DNA of 64,000 bases from Pseudomonas marginalis (GCF_008692035.1 NZ_VTFG01000001.1:3845501-3909500); one strand, 5' to 3'. Numbered from the stretch's first letter, positions 35,229-44,504 are shown. Notes: a model not told the origin generated them from the sequence alone. Program-made: numbers and translations.

Positions 35229-36166
35229 TGCGGGCCGGCCTCGCCGTAGACCTTTTGCAGGATAGCGCCTGCGCCCTTTTCCAGCAGCTCTTCAGCCACC
35301 TGGACACCCAGGGCGATGGCGTCACGTTGCGGGCCACGGACTTCGGCAGTCAGCAGAGTGCCCCCATCCGGATCCCCAACCAGGCCACGCAGCCACAGGT
35401 TTTCACCTTCGAGCACGGCGTAGCAGGCGATCGGCACCTGGCAGCCACCGTTGAGGTGCTTGTTCAGGGCGCGTTCGGCCGTGACACGCACTTCGGTCTC
35501 ATGGTGATCCAGGGGTTTGAGCAGCGCGTGGATTTCACTATCGGCGGTACGGCATTCAATGCCCACGGCGCCTTGCCCGCCAGCAGGCAGGCTGTCTTCG
35601 ACGCTGATGGCCGAGGTGATGCGGTTTTCGAAGCCCAAACGGATCAGGCCGGCCGCGGCGAGGATGATCGCGTCATACTCACCGGCATCCAGCTTGGCCA
35701 GGCGGGTGTTGACGTTGCCGCGCAGGAAACGAATCTGCAGGTCCGGACGACGGGTCAACAGCTGTGCCTGGCGACGCAGGCTGGAGGTGCCGACAATGCT
35801 GCCCAGAGGCAAGTCATCCAAAGACGCGAAGGTATTGGAAACGAAGGCGTCACGCGGGTCTTCACGTTCACAGATGCAAAACAGGCCCAGGCCTTCGGGG
35901 AAATCCATGGGCACGTCTTTCATGGAGTGCACAGCGATATCGGCTTCGTTTTCCAGCAGCGCGGTTTCCAGTTCCTTGACGAACAGGCCCTTGCCACCGA
36001 TCTTCGACAGCGGCGAGTCGAGCAGCTTGTCGCCGCGACTGACCATGGGCACCAGGGTCACCTTGAGGCCGGGATGGGCCTGCTCAAGGCGTGCTTTGAC
36101 GTATTCGGCCTGCCACAAGGCCAGGGCGCTTTTACGGGTGGCGATGCGGATTTCGCGAGAGGACAT
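35225..36166 (-). CDS. hemC: Porphobilinogen deaminase (hydroxymethylbilane synthase)
   Basis: 313-residue enzyme that links four porphobilinogens. The dipyrromethane cofactor cysteine is in HLNGGCQVPIACYA (about 240), and the catalytic aspartate lies in the HSMKDVPMDFPEGL region. The N-terminus MSSREIRIATRKSALALWQA is standard. It is the first gene of hemC-D-X-Y, with 137 bases between it and algR on the same strand, so it may share the algR transcript. Confidence 0.96.
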   Translation of the reverse strand: MSSREIRIATRKSALALWQAEYVKARLEQAHPGLKVTLVPMVSRGDKLLDSPLSKIGGKGLFVKELETALLENEADIAVHSMKDVPMDFPEGLGLFCICEREDPRDAFVSNTFASLDDLPLGSIVGTSSLRRQAQLLTRRPDLQIRFLRGNVNTRLAKLDAGEYDAIILAAAGLIRLGFENRITSAISVEDSLPAGGQGAVGIECRTADSEIHALLKPLDHHETEVRVTAERALNKHLNGGCQVPIACYAVLEGENLWLRGLVGDPDGGTLLTAEVRGPQRDAIALGVQVAEELLEKGAGAILQKVYGEAGPQ

Positions 36167-36303
36167 GGATCAATCCGTACTGAATAGATACGGCAGATAA
36201 TAACAGCTCAGGCAAATACGCTTTGATTTGAATCAGCAAGTGCGGGGCCTCCCTGGCCACGTCGCACCGGGATAATGAATGCAGGCTTGCCAAAACCCTC
36301 GGG

Positions 36304-37050
36304 CTAAAGCTGCTGCATCATCTTGCGCACGCCAGCGACATGGCGTCGGCTGACGATCAACGCATCCCCATTAAGCCCTTTGAGGAATAACTGAAAGTGC
36401 CCGAGGGGCGTGCGCTGCAGGCGCTCGATTCGCTCACGGGCCACCAGCGCGTTCCGGTGGATTCGCACGAAGCGGTCACCGAATTCATCCTCAAGGGCCT
36501 TGAGCGGCTCATCGAGCAACACTTCGCCAGCCTCATGCCGCAGGGTCACGTACTTGTGATCGGCAATGAAGTAGACCACCTGGTCCAAGGGGATCAACTC
36601 GATGCCTTTGCGTGTGCGGGCGCTGATATGGCTGCGCGGCCCGTTGCCGCTCTGGGCGGCCGGCTGGGTCAGGGCAGCGAGTTGGGCGCGGTTGGGACGT
36701 TCGGCTTTCTTCAAGGCCCTGAGCAAGGCCTCGGCAGTCACTGGCTTGACTACGAAGCTGACACCACTGGCTTCCAGTGCCTGCGCGGCAAACTCTTCTT
36801 GAGCGGCGCACAGCACCACGGCGGGTGGCGATTCGCGCTCACTCAGGCGAGCAGCAACTTGCAGGCCATCGAGGCCCGGCATGCGGATATCGAGCAACAC
36901 CACGTCCGGCTTGAGGCTGTCGATCAACGTCAACGCCTCCTCGCCGCTGGTGGCACTCGGCTCAAGGACTGTATAACCCTCGAGTTCACTGACCAAACGG
37001 CTCAGTCGCTCGCGGGCTTGGGGTTCGTCATCAACGATCAGGACATTCAT
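36304..37050 (-). CDS. algR: LytTR response regulator AlgR
   Basis: 248-residue regulator (the P. aeruginosa AlgR length). It has a CheY-like receiver (1-120) with D7, D8, phospho-acceptor D54 in LLDIRMPG and K102 in VVKP, then a LytTR DNA-binding domain (about 140-245, DQVVYFIADHKYVTLRH). The switch position, usually Thr in a TAH/TAY motif, is Ala82 (VLCAAQEEFA). The kinase gene algZ/fimS normally found just upstream is absent. I chose ATG 37050 (MNVLIVDDEP). In P. aeruginosa AlgR controls alginate, twitching and rhamnolipid genes. Confidence 0.95.
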   Translation of the reverse strand: MNVLIVDDEPQARERLSRLVSELEGYTVLEPSATSGEEALTLIDSLKPDVVLLDIRMPGLDGLQVAARLSERESPPAVVLCAAQEEFAAQALEASGVSFVVKPVTAEALLRALKKAERPNRAQLAALTQPAAQSGNGPRSHISARTRKGIELIPLDQVVYFIADHKYVTLRHEAGEVLLDEPLKALEDEFGDRFVRIHRNALVARERIERLQRTPLGHFQLFLKGLNGDALIVSRRHVAGVRKMMQQL

Positions 37051-37552
37051 ATAGCGCTGGATTCCTGCGTGAGTCTCGCACAAGGATAGCGTAGACAGGT
37101 GCGGTGACTTGCGTCACAGCGATCCACGCTAAGACTAGCGCGAGCGGCAAAAAGTGCCCTGACAGCGGCACCCATATTTACCCGGACCTGTTCAATAGCG
37201 CCCAAGACCTGCTGCCTTCGGGCATCGTCGTAGGGTTTGCTGATACACAATCCGAATACCCCCCTTTTAAATGGATAGTCAGGCTCTGACCGCATTACCC
37301 GACTTTGGTGCATTCACACACTATCAGTCCAACTGTAGACGCTCGCCGAGACGATATTGCTCAATCGTCAAATATCGTATCAATAAGCAGCTGCCTCCAG
37401 TCTCGTCCCGGACGCGGTCGGCGGCAAGGCACTTAGCCATCCTTTGCACAAATAAAAATGCCGACGACCCGCAGCACCGCCTCCAAGGGCAACCCTGTTA
37501 TTATCGCCGCCACACTTTCATGCCTCTTAATAAGCAGACCACGAGCGAACCC
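37051..37552. other. 502-base divergent region between algR and argH, no algZ
   Basis: No gene is supported here. In P. aeruginosa the histidine kinase gene algZ (fimS), about 1.1 kb, fills this place; the gap is too short for it, and no kinase motif is readable in either strand. The frame of argH stays open upstream to 37271 but has no family resemblance. A TATTAT at 37499-37504 may be part of the argH promoter. I saw no AlgU-type promoter toward algR. Confidence 0.7.
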
Positions 37553-38947
37553 ATGAGCACCGACAAGACCAACCAGTCCTGGGGCGGCCGCTTCAGTGAA
37601 CCCGTCGACGCCTTCGTCGCCCGCTTCACCGCCTCCGTCACCTTTGACCAGCGCCTGTACCGCCACGACATCATGGGCTCCATTGCCCACGCGACGATGC
37701 TGGCCAAGGTCGGCGTGCTGACCGACGCCGAGCGCGACAGCATCATCGATGGCCTGACCACCATCCGTGGTGAAATCGAAGCTGGTACGTTCGACTGGCG
37801 TGTCGACCTGGAAGACGTGCACATGAACATCGAGGCCCGTCTCACCGACCGTATCGGTGTGACCGGCAAGAAACTGCACACCGGTCGTAGCCGTAACGAC
37901 CAGGTGGCCACCGACATCCGCCTGTGGCTGCGCGATGAAATCGACCTGATCCTGGCCGAAATCACCCGCTTGCAGAAAGGCTTGCTGGAGCAGGCCGAGC
38001 GTGAGGCGGACACCATCATGCCCGGCTTCACCCACCTGCAAACCGCACAACCCGTCACCTTCGGCCACCACCTGCTGGCCTGGTTCGAGATGCTCAGCCG
38101 CGACTACGAGCGCCTGGTGGATTGCCGCAAGCGCGCCAACCGCATGCCGCTCGGCAGCGCAGCCCTGGCCGGCACCACCTACCCGATCGACCGCGAGTAC
38201 ACCGCACAACTGCTGGGTTTCGACGCCGTCGGCGGCAATTCCCTGGACGGCGTGTCCGACCGCGACTTCGCCATCGAATTCTGCGCCGCCGCCAGCATCG
38301 CGATGATGCACCTGTCGCGTTTCTCCGAAGAGCTGGTGCTGTGGACCAGTGCGCAATTCCAGTTCATCGACCTGCCGGACCGTTTCTGCACCGGCAGCTC
38401 GATCATGCCGCAAAAGAAAAACCCCGACGTGCCCGAACTGGTGCGTGGCAAGAGCGGCCGTGTATTCGGCGCACTGATGGGCCTGCTGACCCTGATGAAA
38501 GGCCAGCCTTTGGCCTACAACAAGGACAACCAGGAAGACAAGGAACCGTTGTTCGACGCCGCCGACACCCTGCGTGACTCGCTGCGCGCGTTTGCCGACA
38601 TGATCCCGGCGATCAAGCCCAAGCACGCGATCATGCGTGAAGCGGCCCTGCGCGGTTTCTCCACGGCGACTGACCTGGCGGACTACCTGGTGCGCCGTGG
38701 CCTGCCGTTCCGCGACTGTCACGAGATCGTTGGCCATGCGGTGAAATACGGCGTCGACACCGGCAAGGACCTGGCGGAAATGAGCCTGGAAGAGCTGCGC
38801 CAGTTCAGTGACCAGATCGAACAGGACGTGTTTGCCGTACTGACCCTGGAAGGTTCGGTGAATGCCCGTAACCACGTGGGCGGTACCGCGCCGGCGCAGG
38901 TGAAGGCTGCGGTCGCTCGCGGCCAGGCCCTGCTCGCCAGCCGCTGA
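37553..38947 (+). CDS. argH: Argininosuccinate lyase
   Basis: 464-residue enzyme of the fumarase/aspartase superfamily that makes arginine and fumarate. The signature GSSIMPQKKNP (about 282-292) carries the catalytic serine, and conserved HTGRSRNDQVATD and TGKKLHTG are present near 105-125. The start at 37553 gives MSTDKTNQSWGGRF, which matches the usual N-terminus. A longer open frame upstream is rejected. The 3' end is followed by a perfect REP-like hairpin. Confidence 0.96.
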   Translation: MSTDKTNQSWGGRFSEPVDAFVARFTASVTFDQRLYRHDIMGSIAHATMLAKVGVLTDAERDSIIDGLTTIRGEIEAGTFDWRVDLEDVHMNIEARLTDRIGVTGKKLHTGRSRNDQVATDIRLWLRDEIDLILAEITRLQKGLLEQAEREADTIMPGFTHLQTAQPVTFGHHLLAWFEMLSRDYERLVDCRKRANRMPLGSAALAGTTYPIDREYTAQLLGFDAVGGNSLDGVSDRDFAIEFCAAASIAMMHLSRFSEELVLWTSAQFQFIDLPDRFCTGSSIMPQKKNPDVPELVRGKSGRVFGALMGLLTLMKGQPLAYNKDNQEDKEPLFDAADTLRDSLRAFADMIPAIKPKHAIMREAALRGFSTATDLADYLVRRGLPFRDCHEIVGHAVKYGVDTGKDLAEMSLEELRQFSDQIEQDVFAVLTLEGSVNARNHVGGTAPAQVKAAVARGQALLASR

Positions 38948-38952
38948 AAAAG

Positions 38953-38977
38953 GTGGGAGGGGGCAACCCCCTCCCAC
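38953..38977. repeat. Single REP-type hairpin between argH and the GST gene
   Basis: Perfect 11-base arms GTGGGAGGGGG and CCCCCTCCCAC with a CAA loop start 5 bases after the argH stop; a T-rich stretch follows. The arms are the outer REP sequence with the middle of a REPIN missing. It can fold as a bidirectional terminator of the convergent argH and GST genes. Confidence 0.85.
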
Positions 38978-38983
38978 ATTTGT

Positions 38984-39643
38984 TCATTTTTTGGCCGCAA
39001 CCATCGCCATGAACGCCGGCATCGCGGCCTCCCTGTCCGCCGCCACCTTCTGCGCATTAGGCATGGCATGCAGTCGCTCCAGCAACGCTCTGGCCGCCGG
39101 CAATTCAGCCAACAGGTCCAGGCCAAACAGCTTCTCGCCCACCGCACAGGCGAGGTTCACGCTGTACATGAAATACAGATCCGCAATCGTAAAGCCCTCC
39201 CCCGCCACATAAGGCGCGAACCTGCCGTGACGGCCTAAAGAGCCGATCCCCAGCAGCAACTCAGCCCTGGATTTCGCCTTGATCGCCTCCGGCACCGGCA
39301 TACCGAAAAACGCCTCGGCAAAACACGCACGGGCGGGTAATTCGATATACAGCTCGATTTCCCTGCACAACGCCAGCACCTGGGCACGCTGGAACGGGTC
39401 GGCCGGCAACAGCGACGGGCCTTCCTGGGAGTGCTCGATGTATTCGAGGATCACACTGGTTTCGTTGATAAACCCCTGCTTCACGCCCAGCACCGGCACC
39501 TTGCCACGCGGGCTGACCGCCAGGGCCTCAGGGGTTTGCCCGGCATAAAAGGGCACCTCCTCAAAAGCCAGGCCTTTCTCCAGCAGTGCCAGTTTCACCA
39601 TGTTGTAGTAGTTGCTGACCGAGAATCCGTAAAGCTTGAGCAT
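38984..39643 (-). CDS. Glutathione S-transferase family protein
   Basis: 219-residue protein with a thioredoxin-like N-terminal domain (MLKLYGFSVSNYYNMVK, with VPVLG and the cis-proline, then NETSVILEYIE for glutathione binding) and a helical C-terminal domain (FTIADLYFMYSVNLA). The start at 39643 avoids a hydrophobic 26-residue extension. The substrate is unknown; most bacterial GSTs of this type conjugate or reduce electrophiles. Its 3' end abuts the REP-type hairpin. Confidence 0.85.
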   Translation of the reverse strand: MLKLYGFSVSNYYNMVKLALLEKGLAFEEVPFYAGQTPEALAVSPRGKVPVLGVKQGFINETSVILEYIEHSQEGPSLLPADPFQRAQVLALCREIELYIELPARACFAEAFFGMPVPEAIKAKSRAELLLGIGSLGRHGRFAPYVAGEGFTIADLYFMYSVNLACAVGEKLFGLDLLAELPAARALLERLHAMPNAQKVAADREAAMPAFMAMVAAKK

Positions 39644-39768
39644 CGCAAAGCCTCCAGGCCGTGTGCGGGGTTGGCTGCAGGAGTTATAGATCCCCGGGGC
39701 CAGCCTGACCAGCAGCATCACCTGCCTGAATGGGGGTAGACTGGCGCCCTTTCCTTGAGGAGCCTGCC

Positions 39769-40053
39769 ATGAGCGAGCCGACCGATATCGACAGCGACGA
39801 AGAAGCGTTCACCGAAAACACCTTGATCGAAGCGATCGAAAACCAGATCGAAAGCGACAACCCGCCTGCCGCCAAGGCCACGTTCAATAAACTGACCCTG
39901 GTGGGCTATGAACGTGAAGAGATCCTGAATCTCATGGCTCACGTGTTGGCTTTCGAGATCGACGCGATGCTGGATGAGGACCGCGCCTTCAATACCGAAT
40001 GGTATGAAACAGCGCTGCGGGCACTGCCTGAGCTGCCGCCCGAAAAGGAATAA
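39769..40053 (+). CDS. Conserved hypothetical protein, DUF-type acidic small protein
   Basis: 94-residue acidic protein (MSEPTDIDSDEEAFTENTLI...) with a helical C-terminal half ending ALRALPELPPEKE. It resembles the small conserved Pseudomonas protein next to argH (PA5264 in my memory). There is no membrane segment or signal. The Shine-Dalgarno GAGGAG is 7 bases upstream. Function unknown. Confidence 0.65.
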   Translation: MSEPTDIDSDEEAFTENTLIEAIENQIESDNPPAAKATFNKLTLVGYEREEILNLMAHVLAFEIDAMLDEDRAFNTEWYETALRALPELPPEKE

Positions 40054-40148
40054 TCCCGGCACACCGCAACACGCTGGACAGTTCGGCAAAGTGCGTTCAC
40101 CTTATGGCCTGCTAGCCTCTAATAAATTTTAGAAAGTCTGGAGTCCTT

Positions 40149-40403
40149 ATGTCGTATACCCCTGAGTTGGTTGCCGAACTGGAAATCCTTGTACTCTTCC
40201 CCTTGGACAGCACCAAGGAAGGTCTGAAAGTCCATCAGACCGCCGCTCCCTCTGCCATCGCCGCTGCCAAGCGTCTCCATGCGAAAGGGCTTATCGACCA
40301 ACCGGACGGAGGCTACCTGACCAGCCTTGGCCGGGACGCCGCAGAGCAGGCCCAAACCCTGCTGACCATTCTGAGCACCGCCAACACCAAAGAAGCTGCC
40401 TGA
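40149..40403 (+). CDS. TIGR02647 family protein
   Basis: 84-residue protein (MSYTPELVAELEILVLFPLDSTKEGLK ...) with a winged-helix-like shape: two helices, then HAKGLIDQPDGGYLTSLGRDAAEQAQ. It belongs to the TIGR02647 family of gammaproteobacterial small proteins; a DNA-binding role is suggested by the fold but not known. GGAG precedes the start. Confidence 0.75.
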   Translation: MSYTPELVAELEILVLFPLDSTKEGLKVHQTAAPSAIAAAKRLHAKGLIDQPDGGYLTSLGRDAAEQAQTLLTILSTANTKEAA

Positions 40404-40571
40404 TACCGTATCCCGCCCATGGAGTCCGCCTCTCGCGGATTCCGAGGGCGCTGCTGTGGAATGGCCCGATTTTTGACGCCAAAAACCATTTCCCTCTAAA
40501 CCTCCTACGCGACTGGCTGTAAACTCCTACATGGCCGCCCGCGTCGGGCCCTGCGAGCCACCGAGTTCGAC

Positions 40572-43412
40572 ATGACCCGCACCCATGAAATCCGCCCTGA
40601 CCTGGACGAAGGCATCGACCGCAAGGTGCTGGCCCAATTGCGTGCGCGCTTCATGGCCCTGAATGAAGGTCGCATGGCTCGTGCCGTCGAAGGGCTGACG
40701 CCGCGCCAGCAAAGCGTGCTGACCCTGCTGCCGCTGTTTTTTCACGTCAATCATCCGCTGTTGCCGGGTTATGTATCGGGCAGTACGCCAGCCGGGCTGT
40801 CGAATTTCGAGCCCGACGCCCAGGCACTCACGGAAGCCCAGCGTCTGACCCGCTCGTTCTCTTACAAGCCGCGTCCGGTCAATCAACCCAAACCGATCCA
40901 CGGCCTGTTCCTGATGGGCAGCCTCGGCACCCTCGCCCAGGCCGACCAGAGTGACATGGATGTGTGGGTGTGCCATGCACCCGACCTGGGCGAAAACGAG
41001 CTCGCGGAGCTGCGTAAAAAATGCCAACTGCTGGAAGCCTGGGCCCTGGGCATGGGCGCAGAAGCGCACTTCTTCCTGATTGAGCCGACGCGCTTTGTAC
41101 TCGGCGAGCGCGACACCCAACTCAGCTCCGACGACTGCGGCACGACCCAGCATTACCTGTTGCTGGACGAGTTTTACCGCACAGCCATCTGGCTGGCCGG
41201 GCGTACGCCGATCTGGTGGCTGGTGCCGGTGTATGAAGAGGCCCGCTATGCGGAATTCACCCACACGCTGATCTCCAAGCGTTTTATCCGCGCCGATGAA
41301 ACCCTCGACCTGGGCCACCTGGCGCGCATCCCTCCCGGTGAATTCATCGGTGCCGGGCTGTGGCAACTGTTCAAGGGCATCGAGTCGCCCTACAAGTCGG
41401 TGCTCAAGCTGCTATTGACCGAGGTCTACGCCAGCGAGCACCCGAACGTGCACTGCCTGAGCCTGCGCTTCAAGCGCGCGGTGTTCGCCAACCAGATGGA
41501 CCTGGATGAGCTGGATCCGTACATCGTGGTGTACCGCCGTATCGAGGAATACCTCAAGGCCCGCAACGAACCGGAGCGCCTGGAGCTGGTGCGTCGCGCC
41601 CTGTACCTGAAGGTCAATCGCAAGCTCAGCGCCGGTCAGCGCAGCACCAGTTGGCAGCGGCTGTTGCTGGAGCGCCTGGCCCACGAGTGGGGCTGGGACC
41701 AACGCCAACTGGCGCTGCTGGACAGCCGCAGCCAGTGGAAAGTGCGTCAGGTGGCCTCCGAGCGCCGTGCCCTGGTCAGCGAGCTGAACTACAGCTATCG
41801 CTTCCTGACCCAGTTCGCCCGGACCGAACAGACGGTCAGCCTGATCAACAAGCGCGACCTCAATGTGCTGGGACGGCGCCTGTATGCCGCCTTTGAACGC
41901 AAGGCCGGCAAGGTTGAATTCATCAACCCCGGCATCGCCCCGGACCTGGCCGAAGACACCCTGACCCTGGTGCAATCGCCCAACCGCAAGGAGCCCGGCC
42001 AGCACCACTGGGGCCTGTACAACGGTAACCTCACGGCCCTGGAATGGGAGCACTTCGCGCCGATCAAGCGCAGTCGCGACCTGTTGGAGATGCTCACCTG
42101 GTGCCACCGCAACGGCGTCATCGACAGCAGCACGCGCCTGGCGCTGCACCCCGGCACCAGCGACATGACCGAATTCGAGCTGTTCAACCTGCTGGGCAGC
42201 CTGCAGCAGGCTATCGCCCTGCCCCTGGCCAGCGTTGATGAAGCGCGCCTGCTGCGCTCGGCGGTACCCGAGGAAGTGTTGCTGCTGATCAACGTCGGCG
42301 TCGACCCGCTCAAGCATCATCGCGACCTGAATATCCTGATGACCACCGAGCGCACCGACTCCCTGAGCTATGCCGGTGTGCGCGACAACCTCGTACTGAC
42401 CCTGGACCAGGTCACGCTCAACAGCTGGAACGAGGTGATGGTCAGCCGCTACGACGGCCCCCATGCGCTGCTCGACTGCCTGCGCGACTACCTCAACCAA
42501 TTGCCGTCGGATCATCTGCCTCGGCTGCGGGTGCGCTGCTTCTGTCACAACCGCGCGCAGTTCATTGCCCAGCGAGTGGAAGAAATCTTCGACACCGCAC
42601 AGAACCTGCTGCTGGGTCAGGGCAATCACCGCTACTTGCTCCAGGTACAGCAGCACTATCACGTGATGGAGTTGATGCCCGGCCAAGCCATCCACGTATC
42701 ACTGGCGACCCAGGATGCGCTGGTCGCCTACCTCAGCGAAGAATTGGCCAGCTACAGCCCGCTGCACCTGGATGCCATGGCCCTGGAAGACCACGACCTG
42801 GCGCTGTTGCTGCCCATGGGCATGGCCGATTGCGTGCAGGTGTTCTACCGGGTCAACGAAGGCTTCGCCGAGCTGTATGTGCTGGATGAATTCAACGCGC
42901 TCTGGCAGCAACGCTTGCCGTTTCATGATGAACAGAGCCTGTTGGCGCCGCTGCAGCGCTTTTTGCAGTCGATCATCTACCGCCGGGAAGCGCTATCGCC
43001 CCTGGACACGCAACAACCGTTGGGTGAGGTGCAAATCTTGTACTACCAACTGCTGCCGTCGGGCACCACGCGCGCGCGCAGTGTCGAGCCGCGGCCGGCC
43101 CCACAGAACCCCGCGAACAAACCGTTTTATGACGTGCAGGCGATTATCGGCAAGGCGGCACCGGGCAAGGTGGGCATTACCCTGTATTGCAATCAGCGGG
43201 AGTTTTCCGAGCTGGAGTTTGGCGACCAACTGTTTGCGGTGGTCGCCCAGGAAATCGTCGGGCAACGCCGGGAAACCGAGCGCTACCGCTGCTACATCAC
43301 CGACCTCGACCTGTCGGGGCTGCTCGGTGATGTGCAAAGCCCAAGCAATTTGTACCTGCGCTACAAGGCCGAGCTGGAGCTCGCGCTGAATGAGGCGCTG
43401 AGCCAGGTCTAG
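40572..43412 (+). CDS. cyaA: Class I adenylate cyclase
   Basis: 946-residue enzyme that makes cAMP for the Vfr/CRP regulator. The N-terminal catalytic part has FLMGSLGTLAQADQSDMDVWV (about 115-135) with the acidic metal-binding residues; conserved FKGIESPYKSVLKLLLTEVY follows near 265-285. The C-terminal half is regulatory and helical. Length fits the class (E. coli about 850, Pseudomonas about 950). It is separate from the convergent rnk, their stops overlapping by 4 bases. Confidence 0.95.
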   Translation: MTRTHEIRPDLDEGIDRKVLAQLRARFMALNEGRMARAVEGLTPRQQSVLTLLPLFFHVNHPLLPGYVSGSTPAGLSNFEPDAQALTEAQRLTRSFSYKPRPVNQPKPIHGLFLMGSLGTLAQADQSDMDVWVCHAPDLGENELAELRKKCQLLEAWALGMGAEAHFFLIEPTRFVLGERDTQLSSDDCGTTQHYLLLDEFYRTAIWLAGRTPIWWLVPVYEEARYAEFTHTLISKRFIRADETLDLGHLARIPPGEFIGAGLWQLFKGIESPYKSVLKLLLTEVYASEHPNVHCLSLRFKRAVFANQMDLDELDPYIVVYRRIEEYLKARNEPERLELVRRALYLKVNRKLSAGQRSTSWQRLLLERLAHEWGWDQRQLALLDSRSQWKVRQVASERRALVSELNYSYRFLTQFARTEQTVSLINKRDLNVLGRRLYAAFERKAGKVEFINPGIAPDLAEDTLTLVQSPNRKEPGQHHWGLYNGNLTALEWEHFAPIKRSRDLLEMLTWCHRNGVIDSSTRLALHPGTSDMTEFELFNLLGSLQQAIALPLASVDEARLLRSAVPEEVLLLINVGVDPLKHHRDLNILMTTERTDSLSYAGVRDNLVLTLDQVTLNSWNEVMVSRYDGPHALLDCLRDYLNQLPSDHLPRLRVRCFCHNRAQFIAQRVEEIFDTAQNLLLGQGNHRYLLQVQQHYHVMELMPGQAIHVSLATQDALVAYLSEELASYSPLHLDAMALEDHDLALLLPMGMADCVQVFYRVNEGFAELYVLDEFNALWQQRLPFHDEQSLLAPLQRFLQSIIYRREALSPLDTQQPLGEVQILYYQLLPSGTTRARSVEPRPAPQNPANKPFYDVQAIIGKAAPGKVGITLYCNQREFSELEFGDQLFAVVAQEIVGQRRETERYRCYITDLDLSGLLGDVQSPSNLYLRYKAELELALNEALSQV

Positions 43413-43819
43413 AGAGGGAAGGCGCCGCCATCCTCGGGCTGACCATCAACACTGAGCAGCTCAAGCTTGAGGGTCTTGCCGCCCGGTGCCGGCCAATCGA
43501 TGTGCTGGCCTACCTGCAGGCCAAGCAAGGCACTGCCCACCGGGGCCAGGACCGAAATCTTGCCTTCATCGGCATTCGCATCTTTCGGGTAGACCAGGGT
43601 CAGGTGGTAGTCCTTGCCGCTGCCTTGCTCACGGCAATGCACGCTGGAGTTCATGGTCACGACCGTTGCAGGCACTTCATCGTGGCCAACCACTTCTTCG
43701 GCGCGGTCGAGTTCGGCTTGCAGTGCAATAACGCCCGGCTGCGTCTCGTCCATACGGTCGATCAATTGCTCAAGACGCTGCACATCAAGACGGGTGAGGA
43801 TGATGGAAGGTGCGGTCAT
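43409..43819 (-). CDS. rnk: Rnk, nucleoside diphosphate kinase regulator (GreA/GreB-like)
   Basis: 136-residue protein with an N-terminal coiled coil (DVQRLEQLIDRMDETQPGVIALQAELDRAE) and a C-terminal FKBP-like domain of the GreA/B family (YHLTLVYPKDANADEGKISVLAPVGSALLGLQVGQ). Rnk binds RNA polymerase and affects nucleoside triphosphate levels and, in P. aeruginosa, alginate synthesis. It has its own start downstream of a terminator that ends the DUF1289 gene. Confidence 0.92.
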   Translation of the reverse strand: MTAPSIILTRLDVQRLEQLIDRMDETQPGVIALQAELDRAEEVVGHDEVPATVVTMNSSVHCREQGSGKDYHLTLVYPKDANADEGKISVLAPVGSALLGLQVGQHIDWPAPGGKTLKLELLSVDGQPEDGGAFPL

Positions 43820-43854
43820 GATTCAGGCAGACTCCTTTTTTCTGCACAAAAAAG

Positions 43855-43882
43855 CAAAACCCCGCCAGGAAAAGGCGGGGTT
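43855..43882 (-). terminator. Terminator of the cyaY-DUF1289 unit
   Basis: Arms AACCCCGCC and GGCGGGGTT with a 7-base loop are followed on the minus strand by a T run (TTTTGCTTTTTT). It lies between the DUF1289 stop and the rnk start. Confidence 0.88.
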
Positions 43883-43950
43883 CTCACGGGCCTCGATGAG
43901 TTGAGGCGTATCCGGACACTACCACAGCACCGTAAATAAACAAGACGGGC

Positions 43951-44169
43951 TCAAGGCGCGGCCTTGCGTTGCTCGGCCTGGGCCACGATCACTCGGCGCC
44001 GCTGATCATCGGCGGAGCGCCATTCGCGGATGTCTTCCACATGGCGGAAGCAGCCGAGGCAGACTTTTTGCTCGTCCAGGCGACACAAACTGATACAAGG
44101 TGACGGCACCGCCGGGCTGACATTACTGAACAGCGGCTTGGGCGGGCGTACGGGCGCAGGCTGGGTCAC
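43951..44169 (-). CDS. DUF1289 protein with a four-cysteine motif
   Basis: 72-residue protein. The cysteines lie in SPCISLCRLD and KVCLGCFRHVEDIREW, which fits the DUF1289 family, thought to bind a metal or iron-sulfur cluster. It lies 2 bases behind cyaY and is probably cotranscribed, which hints at a shared iron role, but the function is unknown. Confidence 0.85.
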   Translation of the reverse strand: MTQPAPVRPPKPLFSNVSPAVPSPCISLCRLDEQKVCLGCFRHVEDIREWRSADDQRRRVIVAQAEQRKAAP

Positions 44170-44171
44170 GG

Positions 44172-44504
44172 TCAGATCTCGTCGAAATCCAGCTCGGCGC
44201 CGGTATATTCGTGGACCAGGCGCGCGAGCATCTCGCCCAGCAACTCTTCACTCTTGTCGCACTGCCATTTGCCGCTTTCTTCGTCGTAGTCGAAGTGGAC
44301 GCCACCGGAGCGCGCCGCCAGCCACAGCTGCCGCAGCGGTTCCTGACGGCTGAAGATCAGTTGCTGGCCGCTCTCGAACTTGACGGTCAACACCCCGGCC
44401 GAGTTTTCCAGATCCACGTCCAGGCCGCTGTCGTCGAAAATATCTTCCAGCGCCTGCTGGGTCGCATCCACCAGGTCGTGAAAACGGGCTTCGGTCAAAC
44501 TCAT
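44172..44504 (-). CDS. cyaY: Frataxin-like iron-binding protein CyaY
   Basis: 110-residue protein with the frataxin fold: an acidic first helix (EARFHDLVDATQQALEDIFDDSGLDVD), the strand NSAGVLTVKFESGQQLIFSRQEPLRQLWLAAR with the conserved tryptophan, and GVHFDYDEESGKWQCDKS. CyaY binds Fe(II) and regulates the iron-sulfur assembly machine. It is divergent from lptM, with 238 bases between. Confidence 0.95.
   Translation of the reverse strand: MSLTEARFHDLVDATQQALEDIFDDSGLDVDLENSAGVLTVKFESGQQLIFSRQEPLRQLWLAARSGGVHFDYDEESGKWQCDKSEELLGEMLARLVHEYTGAELDFDEI

Noticed and set aside
37047..37313. Remnant of algZ in an 88-codon minus-strand frame upstream of algR
   Set aside because: No kinase H-box, N-box or membrane segment is readable; the peptide resembles no AlgZ segment I know.
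37271..37552. N-terminal extension of argH
   Set aside because: The in-frame 94 codons have no similarity to argininosuccinate lyases and the standard N-terminus starts at 37553.
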